A stretch of DNA of 64,000 bases from positions 65,321 through 129,320 of the forward strand of contig NJBN01000009.1 of the NCBI GenBank assembly GCA_005223185.1, in the 5' to 3' direction. Shown here piece after piece: positions 34,801 to 42,181 of the stretch. The notes beneath the pieces are model-generated. The model searched no databases. It worked only from the letters and a program-made list of their open reading frames with translations, and had not been told where the DNA came from. The translations under genes were made by a program, and so were the position numbers. The DNA is from a candidate division LCP-89 bacterium B3_LCP. GTDB lineage: Bacteria > Electryoneota > B3-LCP. Within the stretch, counting starts at the first letter, position 1. The number at the start of each line of letters is the position of its first letter.

Positions 34801-34890
34801 TATCTGTCCGAACCGCTTGTGGGTGAAGAGAGCTGGGCGTGGCGCACCGTCCTGAGCTTTAAAATCAGAAAAAACTGGGACAATTTCTAA
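31876..34890 (+). CDS. M1-family metallopeptidase with C-terminal outer-membrane barrel-like region
   Basis: A 1004-residue exported protein with a signal peptide (1-26). The gluzincin core is clear: GMEYPGIVF (341-349, in place of GAMEN), HEMAH (363-367) and the third zinc ligand E386 in MDEGFTTYME. After the peptidase, residues 640-1000 no longer look like an M1 C-terminal helical domain: they form alternating polar/hydrophobic strands (YRLRWSPTAFYNGIDGLQVG, LRVGTLTGNVATELSYQD, and so on), ending in VLSFKIRKNWDNF, much like an outer-membrane beta-barrel. I infer an outer-membrane-anchored aminopeptidase; the facing of the enzyme is unknown. The ATGA overlap with the kinase gene implies coupling. 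Confidence 0.83.
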   Translation: MRYEKFYLLALIISSYTFLQPRCANATRIYWQQDVSYQMDVRLGDDGRTLYSNLVFTYKNNSPDTLHELRFHAHYNAAKEGSPTDRRRRYLGDDRLKNASEDEYGSLQVSNVRDEEGSALEADFNFSIFRLPLNEPLSPGEETKLSMDFTSRIPKGGMLYRSSVGLGQLKIAHWYPQVCVYDPTMGWVDNQYLGRGEAYGEFGTYDVSITLPEPFIVGATGVLTNRDEVLPEGLLNLLDLSNYANWPWGEQPANKYGDESKTKSWRFHAENVHDFSWVADPQFRIDHTRCGSTDIWILARQDHASGWQDAAEVTRQGMEILEREVGPFPYPEFTVTDCFSGMEYPGIVFCGGRTPRYKLLIWHEMAHNYFMGALGSNQTDRPFMDEGFTTYMEIRIMDEVLGVDNIFRGTWGPWTVLDKDRWARALRPYLVWQKSGFALPLHIESDLPYEWFQYRVSSYYKPTCLLFALEYLLGRKKLQEVLKNYYAGWKYRHPYEGDFFRSAEVTLGMSLQWFYEAWVRGTKDLDYAISRESTGDPGKIGIRVIRKEDMILPVKVGLFDDSGNQVTYYIPIDSEATPPDCDLRLPRWDQLRDPYLEYTFVVDKSSCDYAVLDPQKLLADVNPLNNATSIIPPLKWEFDYPLYHVSPVSEYRLRWSPTAFYNGIDGLQVGAYLKGDYLEEWSNLNLALRVGTLTGNVATELSYQDDLPVLGRGSSWEMSGYLHEGHRGTELKLEHQQKRGHDQPVKWRGSIRWALHEMYDSRYLPQSDLWEDGLISAWKLDGGLFPRLKGLKIEALGSLEVDAPLSDFSYYRGSVELIADRRISRPLLFKLRGFWGIASNGTPLQARYGLGGSGPLNSAASRWLRSWASLPPNWYVRAEGEGNLSGYCIGSYIAQNVASLQVHLSSRMRFLERWVNRINLPPRFRPEFDAFIFAGAGDVGDIVEELRLKDIRKEAGMGLSVNLPAGSELSLDFPIYLSEPLVGEESWAWRTVLSFKIRKNWDNF

Positions 34891-34896
34891 AATGAC

Positions 34897-34925
34897 TTGA
34901 CAAAGCTGTGTTTGTGTGTTATATT
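34897..34925 (+). promoter_or_regulatory. Promoter of mpl
   Basis: TTGACA (34897-34902), 17 bases, TATATT (34920-34925), 27 bases before the TTG start of mpl. Confidence 0.75.
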
Positions 34926-34952
34926 AAAGATAAGGTATCACCTTTAGAATAG

Positions 34953-36377
34953 TTGGAGAAACCTATTCGTTCCTATCATTTTATAGGTATTTGCGGCGTA
35001 GCTATGGCTCAGGTAGCCGCCGGATTGAAGGATATTGGTCATCAGATAAGGGGTTCAGATCAAGGTGTTTATCCTCCCATGAGCGATTTTTTAGGCTCGC
35101 GGGGAATAAAAATTCTGACGCCGTTCCATGAAGCAAATATAAATCCTGCCGACACTGTGGTAATTGGCAATGCTCTTTCCCGCGGCAATCCAGAAGTCGA
35201 AGCCGTTCTGGAAAAGCGCTTTCCCTACCTGTCTCTCCCGGAATTAATCCGTATAGAAATCCTAACGAAGAAACTTCCAGCGGTCATCACCGGAACGCAC
35301 GGTAAAACCACCACCAGCGCTATTCTGACGCACATCTTCGAGCATGCCGGACTCCAACCTGGATACATGATAGGCGGTCTGCCGGTGGGAAAGGAAACCG
35401 GTTTCGCTACCGGTTCAGGCAAATGGTTTGTCATCGAAGGTGACGAATACGATTGTGCTTTTTTCGACAAGAGACCCAAGTTTCTGCACTATCGGCCCCA
35501 TATAGCCGTAGTTAATAATGTCGAATTCGATCATGCAGACATTTATAGTTCCTACGATGAAATAGTCCTGCAATTCCAGCGTTTGGTGAAGTTGGTGCCC
35601 CAATCCGGCTGCCTGATATTGAACGGAGATTGGACGGGACTTGATACTCTGAGGAAGGATGCATTGTGTAATGTCGTTACCTTCGGCAGGGGAACAAATA
35701 TCGACGTACAAAGTGAGTTAATTAAGGTGAGTTCCAAAGGAATGGAATTTGCCCTTAACTATACCTCAGGTGATAGGGAAATATGCACGACCTCGCTGTG
35801 GGGTGAACATCAGTTGGCTAACATCACCGGAGCAGCGGCAGCGGCAGAATTCGCTGGAATATCCCCTGCAATGATAGGGGAAGCCATAAGCTCTTTCAAA
35901 GGTGTTCAGCGCAGATTAGAGCTGAAATACAGAGATGACAAATTCTGGTTGTACGATGATTTTGCCCACCATCCTACCGCAGTTGCGGCAGCTTTGCGGA
36001 GTGTGAAATCCAGGCATCCCGGACTTCCGGTCATTGCTGCCTTCGAGCCCCGATCCAATACCATGACCAGACGTGTTTTACAAAACGAGATAGCTGCAGC
36101 GTTGGAATTAGCGGATTTTGTGGCTATTGGAGGTGTTCACAGATCAGAAATAATACCTGAAAACGATCGGCTCGATGTTGAGAACGTAGCTGATCACCTT
36201 ATTAACGCCGGAAAGACCACAATTTACAGTTCAGACGTTAATCAGCTTGCAGACTGGATCGTTGAAAAAAGCGCTGATGAAGCTGTCATTGTTACCATGA
36301 GCAGTGGATCTTTTCAGGGGATTGTTCCTCTGATCAGAAATAGACTTGAGAAGCTAAGAAATTCAGTTGTTCATTAA
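34953..36377 (+). CDS. mpl: UDP-N-acetylmuramate:tripeptide ligase Mpl
   Basis: A 474-residue Mur ligase that re-attaches the recycled peptide L-Ala-D-Glu-meso-diaminopimelate to UDP-MurNAc. The first domain has FIGICGVAMAQVAAGLKDIG and the Mpl-type RGSDQGVYPPMSDFL; the second has the P-loop TGTHGKTTTSAIL and the Mpl mark WFVIEGDEYDCAFFDKRPKF; the third has DDFAHHPTAV and FEPRSNTMTR. The start is TTG at 34953, chosen because the conserved N-terminus begins five residues later. Its presence means the wall uses diaminopimelate and that recycled peptides re-enter synthesis. Confidence 0.94.
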   Translation: MEKPIRSYHFIGICGVAMAQVAAGLKDIGHQIRGSDQGVYPPMSDFLGSRGIKILTPFHEANINPADTVVIGNALSRGNPEVEAVLEKRFPYLSLPELIRIEILTKKLPAVITGTHGKTTTSAILTHIFEHAGLQPGYMIGGLPVGKETGFATGSGKWFVIEGDEYDCAFFDKRPKFLHYRPHIAVVNNVEFDHADIYSSYDEIVLQFQRLVKLVPQSGCLILNGDWTGLDTLRKDALCNVVTFGRGTNIDVQSELIKVSSKGMEFALNYTSGDREICTTSLWGEHQLANITGAAAAAEFAGISPAMIGEAISSFKGVQRRLELKYRDDKFWLYDDFAHHPTAVAAALRSVKSRHPGLPVIAAFEPRSNTMTRRVLQNEIAAALELADFVAIGGVHRSEIIPENDRLDVENVADHLINAGKTTIYSSDVNQLADWIVEKSADEAVIVTMSSGSFQGIVPLIRNRLEKLRNSVVH

Positions 36378-36465
36378 GGAGAGTTATTAAGAGAATACTC
36401 ACGTTATCGATTTGTTATTTCAAATAGCTTATTACTGGATCACCGGGGAATAACTTGGCTGAATA

Positions 36466-37176
36466 ATGGATTTCCAGGATGCAAACGTCAAATGTATCAC
36501 CTGTGGGCGGGAATTTATCTTCACTGCCAGAGAGCAGGAATTCTTTGCGAGTAAAGGTTTTAAAGAACCGAAGCACTGCCGGGAATGCAGGCAGCGTCGC
36601 AAGAGTGAGCGTGAAAGAGCCTTCGCAGAGGCTTCAGGGCAGCCTTATACGCCTCAGAGTAAGGATGCGTTCAAGGTAATTTGTGCGCAATGTGGGAGAG
36701 AAACTTACGTACCCTTCAAACCCATCACCGGGAAACCTGTGATGTGTAAAGACTGCTTTATCGCCCAGAGATATGGTGCGCAGGCGCCTCCCCAAGCCGA
36801 TGAACCTGATAGCACAAAAGAGAAGGAAGATGTCACACTTGAAGAACCGGGAAAGTCATCAGCGATTTCTGAAGCAATTCCCGATGAAGGTGGAGAGATT
36901 GATTTAGCTGAAGTTCAACCTGAAGTTGAACCCTCTTCAGAACTTGATGAAGGGGATTCAACTGAGAAGGAAGAGCCTCCCGAACTTGAAATTTCAACCG
37001 ATGAGGAGGTTCAGGAATCTGAGATAAAGGAGGCTGAGCCTGTCTCCGATTTGGAAGTTCCCGAAGCGGAATCTGATGATTCAGAGGAGATAATCAAGCA
37101 AAAAGCTGTTTCTTCGCAGGAATCTACGGGGGCAAATGCTGATGAGGAACCACCTGAAGTGGCTAACAGTTCATAA
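36466..37176 (+). CDS. Double zinc-ribbon protein with acidic tail
   Basis: A 236-residue protein. Residues 8-45 (CITCGREFIFTAREQEFF ... HCRECRQRR) match the short zinc-ribbon family seen in many environmental bacteria (zf_Tbcl type); residues 72-100 (ICAQCGRETYVPFKPI ... MCKDCF) are a second ribbon with the CxxCG-VPFKP-CxDCF pattern. The remaining 130 residues are a disordered acidic tail rich in Glu, Asp, Ser and Pro. The first two modules often occur in RNA- or ribosome-linked proteins of unknown role. It follows mpl by 88 bases without its own clear promoter. Confidence 0.75.
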   Translation: MDFQDANVKCITCGREFIFTAREQEFFASKGFKEPKHCRECRQRRKSERERAFAEASGQPYTPQSKDAFKVICAQCGRETYVPFKPITGKPVMCKDCFIAQRYGAQAPPQADEPDSTKEKEDVTLEEPGKSSAISEAIPDEGGEIDLAEVQPEVEPSSELDEGDSTEKEEPPELEISTDEEVQESEIKEAEPVSDLEVPEAESDDSEEIIKQKAVSSQESTGANADEEPPEVANSS

Positions 37177-37230
37177 TCTTCAATTTCACACGAATTTCTC
37201 ACCTTAACGAAAGTTCCTTTACATATTCCT

Positions 37231-37323
37231 GGGAGTGGAAGTGATCCTGGTGGACGCCGCGGCCTTCAAAGCCGTCAGTTGGGTGGAAACGCCCAGGCTG
37301 GGTTCGATTCCCAGACGCTCCCG
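37231..37323 (+). tRNA. selC: tRNA-Sec (selenocysteine, anticodon TCA)
   Basis: A 93-base tRNA with acceptor GGGAGTG/CGCTCCC and discriminator G (typical for tRNA-Sec), an extended D-arm, an anticodon loop CTTCAAA giving TCA, a six-pair variable arm TGGGTG-GAAA-CGCCCA, and T-arm CTGGG-TTCGATT-CCCAG. These together are diagnostic for SelC. It decodes UGA as selenocysteine with SelA, SelB and SelD, none of which is in the window. Confidence 0.93.
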
Positions 37324-37329
37324 CAAAGT

Positions 37330-37357
37330 ACCGCCTGTCAAAACGTCAGGCGGTTTT
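37330..37357 (+). terminator. Intrinsic terminator after tRNA-Sec
   Basis: ACCGCCTG (37330-37337) pairs with CAGGCGGT (37347-37354), followed by TTTTG. It follows the tRNA by six bases. Confidence 0.75.
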
Positions 37358-37489
37358 GTTATCTATACTCATGCAAGATGGAATATAGTATTCTGCTGTT
37401 TTTTCGGCTATCCAAAGTCTGGCAAGTCGTAGGATTGGTCGACCTCGGAAATCGCTCTTTGAATCGAATCTGAAGGTTTTACATACAGT

Positions 37490-38332
37490 TCACCCAGTCT
37501 GTCCCTTACCCTGCGCCAAAAGTTTTTCCAGCAGTGTTCCGCTTTTTGAAGGTTTCCCATCAACAGAGCGCTCGAAGAGGATTTTTTCCAACTGCTTCTT
37601 CAGCCGCTCTCCGTCATAATCTCTCCCCATGAAGTGTCCTTCACGTACCAATGATATCTTACCCGTCTCTTCCGAAACAACAATGACGGTGGCATCGGTC
37701 TCTTCGGTGATTCCTAAAGCAGCTCGGTGGCGAGTTCCCAGAGATGGATCAAGGTGCGGACTGTCCGAAAGAGGTAAGATACATTTGGCTGCCAGCACGA
37801 TATCACCCTTTATAATCACTGCGCCGTCGTGCAGGGGCGTGCGGGGAAAGAAGATGGAGACGATCAGGTCTGCCGATACATCAGCGCGCACCGGTACACC
37901 GGTTTCAATAATCCCGCGAATTCCGGTTTCCCCCGGTAAAACCATCAATCCACCATAACGCTTTCGGGCTAATATTTCAGTTGCTTTTACAATTTCATCA
38001 ATCGTCGAAGCCTCTCTTTCCTTAGCGATAGCTCGAACCAGACGCGTTTGACCTAATTGTACTAACAGTCTGCGTAATTCCGGTTGGAAGATGATAACGA
38101 AAGCTATCACCCAGACAGTTGTTACCGATTTTATCAACCAGGTCATGCCCTCCATGCCCAGCAATTGTACTATGAATGAGGCGACAAAGATCAGAATAAG
38201 CCCAGCGAACATCTGCGAAGCCCGCGTGCCTTTCATGATTAAATACAACTGATAGAAGACGATATAAACAGCCAAGATATCCAGGATATCTATTACCGTA
38301 AAGCGTAAAAAACCTATTCTAAACAGCTCCAT
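37490..38332 (-). CDS. cdaA: Diadenylate cyclase CdaA
   Basis: A 280-residue membrane protein with three N-terminal helices (residues 12-85) and a DisA_N domain holding the two signature motifs of c-di-AMP synthesis, DGA (169-171, in TPLHDGAVI) and GTRHRAA (199-205). It makes cyclic di-AMP from two ATP, a signal for osmolyte balance and wall stress. It is the last gene of a leftward run: porX-like, tsaE, tsaB, cdaA, with only three bases between tsaB and cdaA. The usual neighbours cdaR and glmM are not here. Confidence 0.94.
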   Translation of the reverse strand: MELFRIGFLRFTVIDILDILAVYIVFYQLYLIMKGTRASQMFAGLILIFVASFIVQLLGMEGMTWLIKSVTTVWVIAFVIIFQPELRRLLVQLGQTRLVRAIAKEREASTIDEIVKATEILARKRYGGLMVLPGETGIRGIIETGVPVRADVSADLIVSIFFPRTPLHDGAVIIKGDIVLAAKCILPLSDSPHLDPSLGTRHRAALGITEETDATVIVVSEETGKISLVREGHFMGRDYDGERLKKQLEKILFERSVDGKPSKSGTLLEKLLAQGKGQTG

Positions 38333-38335
38333 AGC

Positions 38336-39007
38336 CTAAGAATCCTTCCTCGGAAAAGAATAACAGTAATTGGGCTCTGAGTTCATGACGTCATCAATTT
38401 GTCCTTTTAAAAAACGGTCAGCAGCCAATTTTGCAGTTGCAACTGCCAGTGGCAAAAGGGATTCAGTCTCCGGCAAAGTTACCCTTCTATTTAAAAACAG
38501 CCGATCCAAAACGTCCTGATGTTTAGTATACCCTTCACCATACAGGAAGAGGTCTCTTTGGCAGACTTTCGCAAGATCAGCAATATCACTGACTGTATCA
38601 GAGCTTTTACTAACCCATTCCGATTTTTCAGCGTGAAACAACGCCCAGTACACTTCGGTAGCCCTGGCTGGCATCAACGTCATTGCATTGCCAGCGGAAA
38701 AGGGGACACAATTAGCCAATCCTTCCAGTGTAGGGACCGCCACCAGTGGTAACGACCAGGACAAACACAAGCCTTTGGCTACAGCCATACCGACGCGCAA
38801 ACCGGTAAAGGATCCGGGTCCCGATGAAACTGCTACTACGGAAATATCCGACGGTTTTACTTCGTTATTGTATAGAACACGGTCAATCAGTTTTAGGAGA
38901 ACTTCATTATGCCGCAGAGCACCAGCGATAATGATCGAATCAATCAGAGAGTCTTCCCAGAGTGCGGCGCCGCAATCAGTTCCGCTTGTATCAATTGCCA
39001 GAATCAT
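38336..39007 (-). CDS. tsaB: tRNA threonylcarbamoyladenosine protein TsaB
   Basis: A 223-residue ASKHA-fold protein (YeaZ family) opening with MILAIDTSGTDCGAAL and carrying SSGPGSFTGLRVGMAVAKGL near residue 62, both characteristic. TsaB is the scaffold of the TsaB-TsaD-TsaE complex that makes the t6A modification at position 37 of ANN-decoding tRNAs. It lies nine bases downstream of tsaE and three bases before cdaA, so the two t6A subunits are co-expressed. tsaD is not in the window. Confidence 0.93.
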   Translation of the reverse strand: MILAIDTSGTDCGAALWEDSLIDSIIIAGALRHNEVLLKLIDRVLYNNEVKPSDISVVAVSSGPGSFTGLRVGMAVAKGLCLSWSLPLVAVPTLEGLANCVPFSAGNAMTLMPARATEVYWALFHAEKSEWVSKSSDTVSDIADLAKVCQRDLFLYGEGYTKHQDVLDRLFLNRRVTLPETESLLPLAVATAKLAADRFLKGQIDDVMNSEPNYCYSFPRKDS

Positions 39008-39016
39008 CTAAACGTC

Positions 39017-39508
39017 TCACTTCAGGTTGATCATGGCTTGTCTCATACGTACAATCTCTTCATTATCAATAGGAATATTACACGGGATAAATTCGATAGT
39101 TCTGCTGTTATCGTCCTCTTGATTAAAGTAAAACTTCACCTTCCAGGCCCACCCGTCGAAATATTCAGAAATGACGTTACCCCATTCAACTAATAGAATA
39201 TTGTTGCCCGATAGATAATCATCAAAGCCGATTGATAAAAAATCCTTTTCATTGCGAAGACGGAAGCAATCCAGGTGGAAGATGGGCGTTTCAGTTTTGT
39301 ATTCGTGGGCTAAAATGAATGTCGGGCTGGTAACATGTCCATGATAACCTAAGCTTCTGACAATACCCTTGACGAAAACCGTCTTCCCTGCACCTAATTC
39401 ACCCTCCAGTGAAATCGCGTCCCCTGGTTTTAATATTTCCGCAAATATACCTGCAATTTCTCCTGTATGTTCAATCCCCCTTGACTTAACGATGATTGTG
39501 TTACTCAT
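39017..39508 (-). CDS. tsaE: tRNA threonylcarbamoyladenosine ATPase TsaE
   Basis: A 163-residue P-loop ATPase with Walker A GELGAGKT (36-43), the family motif SPTFILAHEY and HLDCFRLRNEKDFLSIGFDDYL, followed by VEWG. It recycles the TsaBD complex in t6A synthesis. Its start codon overlaps the stop codon of the preceding PorX-like gene by four bases (ATGA), so translation of the two is coupled. Length is normal for the family, with a C-terminal extension of about 20 residues. Confidence 0.93.
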   Translation of the reverse strand: MSNTIIVKSRGIEHTGEIAGIFAEILKPGDAISLEGELGAGKTVFVKGIVRSLGYHGHVTSPTFILAHEYKTETPIFHLDCFRLRNEKDFLSIGFDDYLSGNNILLVEWGNVISEYFDGWAWKVKFYFNQEDDNSRTIEFIPCNIPIDNEEIVRMRQAMINLK

Positions 39509-41064
39509 CTCTGCTTAGGATTTAAGATGGCTACCGGAAGTATCATCTCTTCCAGTGAAATACCTCCATGTTGGAAGCTGTTTTTATAGAGGTTTACGTA
39601 TTTGTTGTAGTTAGTTGGATAGACGAAATAATAATCTTCCTTGGCTATGATGTAATCTATATTTATACCCCGGTTGGGCAGCTTGAAATCCTGGGGGTTT
39701 CTTATACACAACGCATGTTTATCATCGCATTTAAGATTACGACCATGCTTATACCTGAGATTTGTGGAAGCGTCCTTATCAGAAATGACTTTTGTGTTTC
39801 TGTAGGTTTTAATGGAGCCGTGGTCAGAGGTTAACACTATCATGGTATCCTGATTGGCAAAAGCGCGCAGGATATTGTACAGAGATGAATGTTCAAACCA
39901 GGAACGCGTAACCGCCCGGTAGGAAGCTTCGTTGCGAACCATCTCCTTGATAACGTCAGAATCCGATCTGGCATGTGCTAAAATGTCCACGAAATTGAAG
40001 ACCATGGAAACCAGAGATTGATTGAAGTATGTAGAGACCTTGCGTTCAACAGAATCGGCTTCCTCCAGATCCAGGATTTTAACGTATTTTGAATCGGACT
40101 TTAGAGTGACTCCCAGCCGTTGCAATTGTTGATCCAATAGTTGGTGTTCATAGCGGTTCGATGATGATTCATCGTCTTCGCCGCGCTTCCAGAGATCGGG
40201 ATACTGCTGTTCTAATTCTCGCGGATATAGACCGCTGAAGATGGCATTACGGGAATAGGGAGTCGATGTCGGTAGAATTGAATAGTGGTATTCGCGCCTG
40301 ACGTCGAATAACTCGGCTAAGAGCGGTTCAATTGCCAGATATTGATCCATGCGCAGACAGTCAATAACTATGAAGAGCACGTTCCGCCCCTGCTTGAGTG
40401 GAGTGGCTAAGAAGTTAGTCGCGATGCCTGGTGAAAGGACGGGACCATCCTCTGTATTTATCCAATCTAAGTAATGATCTTCGACGAAACGGACAAATTC
40501 AGCGTTGCACTGCCTTTTCTGGTCCTGTATGACATCGTTTAGCCCTAAGTCAGGGAAGCGGTCCAGTTCGATATCCCAACTTGATAGCTTAACATGAACG
40601 TCAATCCATTCTTCCCACGTTGCTCCCATGGAAACCAGAGTTGATATCTGGTTGAATTGAGCTAAGTAATCCTTGGCTATCCTATCTCGGTTAATCTTCG
40701 ATGATTCGGTCAGTTTCTTCAGAGCCAGTAAAATTTGACTGGGATTCACCGGTTTTGTCAAGAAGTCATCGATCTGCTGTCCAATGGCTTCCTCCATTAG
40801 CGTTTCTTCCTCGCTCTTGGTGATCATAATGGTGGAAATACCGGGGCGCAGCGCTTTTATTTCTGAAAATGTTACGATTCCGCCCATACCGGACATGTGT
40901 TCATCCAGAAGTATCACATCGAAACTGCCTCTGTGCACCTGCGCGATGGCATCTTCACCATTGGTAACGGCAGTTACGTCGTAACCTCTATCCTCCAAAA
41001 AGAGGATGTGAGGTCTCAACATCTCTATCTCATCATCAGCCCAAAGAACTCTCTTTCGTTCCAT
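39505..41064 (-). CDS. porX: PorX-like response regulator with PglZ domain
   Basis: A 519-residue protein: a receiver (acidic D10-D11, phospho-acceptor D54 in ILLDEHMSG, K in FLTKPV), a helical linker and a PglZ/alkaline-phosphatase-fold domain (VLFIVIDCLRMDQYLAIEP near 230, VLTSDHGS near 425, HGGISLEEMILPVA at the end). Length and order match PorX, which in Porphyromonas controls the type IX secretion system and hydrolyses nucleotide phosphodiesters. The type IX tails on secreted proteins in this window support that link. No partner kinase (PorY) is adjacent; the gene is instead joined to tsaE, tsaB and cdaA. Confidence 0.87.
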   Translation of the reverse strand: MERKRVLWADDEIEMLRPHILFLEDRGYDVTAVTNGEDAIAQVHRGSFDVILLDEHMSGMGGIVTFSEIKALRPGISTIMITKSEEETLMEEAIGQQIDDFLTKPVNPSQILLALKKLTESSKINRDRIAKDYLAQFNQISTLVSMGATWEEWIDVHVKLSSWDIELDRFPDLGLNDVIQDQKRQCNAEFVRFVEDHYLDWINTEDGPVLSPGIATNFLATPLKQGRNVLFIVIDCLRMDQYLAIEPLLAELFDVRREYHYSILPTSTPYSRNAIFSGLYPRELEQQYPDLWKRGEDDESSSNRYEHQLLDQQLQRLGVTLKSDSKYVKILDLEEADSVERKVSTYFNQSLVSMVFNFVDILAHARSDSDVIKEMVRNEASYRAVTRSWFEHSSLYNILRAFANQDTMIVLTSDHGSIKTYRNTKVISDKDASTNLRYKHGRNLKCDDKHALCIRNPQDFKLPNRGINIDYIIAKEDYYFVYPTNYNKYVNLYKNSFQHGGISLEEMILPVAILNPKQR

Positions 41065-41111
41065 ATTACCCCCGCGAAATCCTTTTTTAGTTTGAACTTC
41101 AAGACTCCCCT

Positions 41112-42029
41112 TTAGTCTTGGTCATCCAACACGTTTAGTATAGAATCAACCTTTTCTTTTTCAAGCCCTTTTTCAATGGCAAGTTCCAGTGCTTTGATGG
41201 TCAAAATGCGATACAAAGGCTCTGTGGAAGGATCCGTTTCTGATAACACTTCCAGGTGACATTTAACGGTTTCGGCGTCGCCGCGCACCACCGGACCGGT
41301 GAGCGCCTGAATTTCCCCGCTGTTCAGGCAGTTATTTAAGCTGGTTTCCATAAGCGGACGTAGCATTTTGCGTCCCAGGGTGGGGGGGACGTCCAACGAA
41401 CTCAATAACAGGAGCGCTTCTCTTAGTAATACAGGAATAAAATTGGAAGCGAAAACAGCCGCTGCATGATACTGTGATTTGCCTTCCGGAGGCAATTTGA
41501 CAGGAATGCCACCCATTTGCAGAATGACTTCTTCCATCAATTCAACTGCTTTTGAATCGCCTTCAATAGCGAAGTATGCGCCTTTTAATGAGGGGCTTTT
41601 ATCCACTGAAGTGAAGGTTTGCAGAGGGTGCATTGAGCCGACTGCGATGCCGTTTCCTGACGAATTTTCTAAAATGGAAGCAGGTAACGCACCAGAGGTG
41701 TGAATGCAATAATGAAAACTTGAGGAGGATGGAGATTTGTTGATAGAGCGATCAATATTAGCGATCTCCGCATCGGGAACGGCTATCAGAGCGACCTGGG
41801 TTTCCTCGCCGATCTTTTGTAATGAATAGAAACAATCTGGGATTGTGAGTTCATTAGCCAAATCGCGTGATCGGGCTGTGCGTTTGTCTATGCAGGCGGT
41901 GATTTTGTAACCTGCTTGATTCAAGTGCCTTGCCAGCGCACTTCCCACAGCGCCGGCGCCGATTATGGCAAAACCCAGAGTTTTCGTATCAACCCTAAAT
42001 TGTCCAGAAGGTTCAGTAGAAACTTTAAT
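41112..42029 (-). CDS. Rossmann-fold DUF2520 protein, probable non-AUG start
   Basis: The first ATG/GTG/TTG in frame is a GTG at 41948, but this would cut the nucleotide-binding motif GFAIIGAGAVGSALARHL in half. The frame stays open upstream, and an ATT at 42027-42029 sits just after GGAGGG, giving about 305 residues; CTG codons in between are alternatives. The protein has a ProC-like NAD(P)-binding domain (IALIAVPDAEI, HTSGALPASIL, GSMHPLQTF) and the helical DUF2520 half (YHAAAVFASNFIPVLL). Such proteins are often near panthothenate or lipid genes; the reaction is unknown. It precedes the porX-like gene by 47 bases. Confidence 0.75.
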   Translation of the reverse strand: MKVSTEPSGQFRVDTKTLGFAIIGAGAVGSALARHLNQAGYKITACIDKRTARSRDLANELTIPDCFYSLQKIGEETQVALIAVPDAEIANIDRSINKSPSSSSFHYCIHTSGALPASILENSSGNGIAVGSMHPLQTFTSVDKSPSLKGAYFAIEGDSKAVELMEEVILQMGGIPVKLPPEGKSQYHAAAVFASNFIPVLLREALLLLSSLDVPPTLGRKMLRPLMETSLNNCLNSGEIQALTGPVVRGDAETVKCHLEVLSETDPSTEPLYRILTIKALELAIEKGLEKEKVDSILNVLDDQD

Positions 42030-42035
42030 AAGCCC

Positions 42036-42080
42036 TCCATTCTGAATGCTTGTCAGATTCCAGACAAGCCGGAATGACTA
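42036..42080. repeat. Hairpin-forming intergenic repeat
   Basis: CATTCTGAATGCTTGTC and GACAAGCCGGAATGACT face each other across AGATTCCA; the inner CTTGTC/GACAAG pair is exact. The plan (GTCATTCCGGCTTGTC...) is common among dispersed bacterial repeats. It lies at the 5' edge of the DUF2520 gene. Confidence 0.5.
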
Positions 42081-42120
42081 GCATGGCTTCGGAAATTGTA
42101 TTCACACCACCTTAACAAGA

Positions 42121-42147
42121 AACCGGTTCGCTGCGGGCGAACCGGTT
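42121..42147. terminator. Strong hairpin after the subtilase gene
   Basis: AACCGGTTCG (42121-42130) and CGAACCGGTT (42138-42147) form a perfect ten-pair stem with a seven-base loop. It is 35 bases beyond the stop of the leftward subtilase gene and has a short T-rich tract on that strand (TTTCTTGTT). Confidence 0.7.
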
Positions 42148-42181
42148 TTGAAAACAACTTCAAAACTGCGATCTGCCTGCA

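Noticed and set aside
37235-37473. Overlapping open frames of about 65 codons
   Set aside because: They run through tRNA-Sec and its terminator, so they are chance frames.
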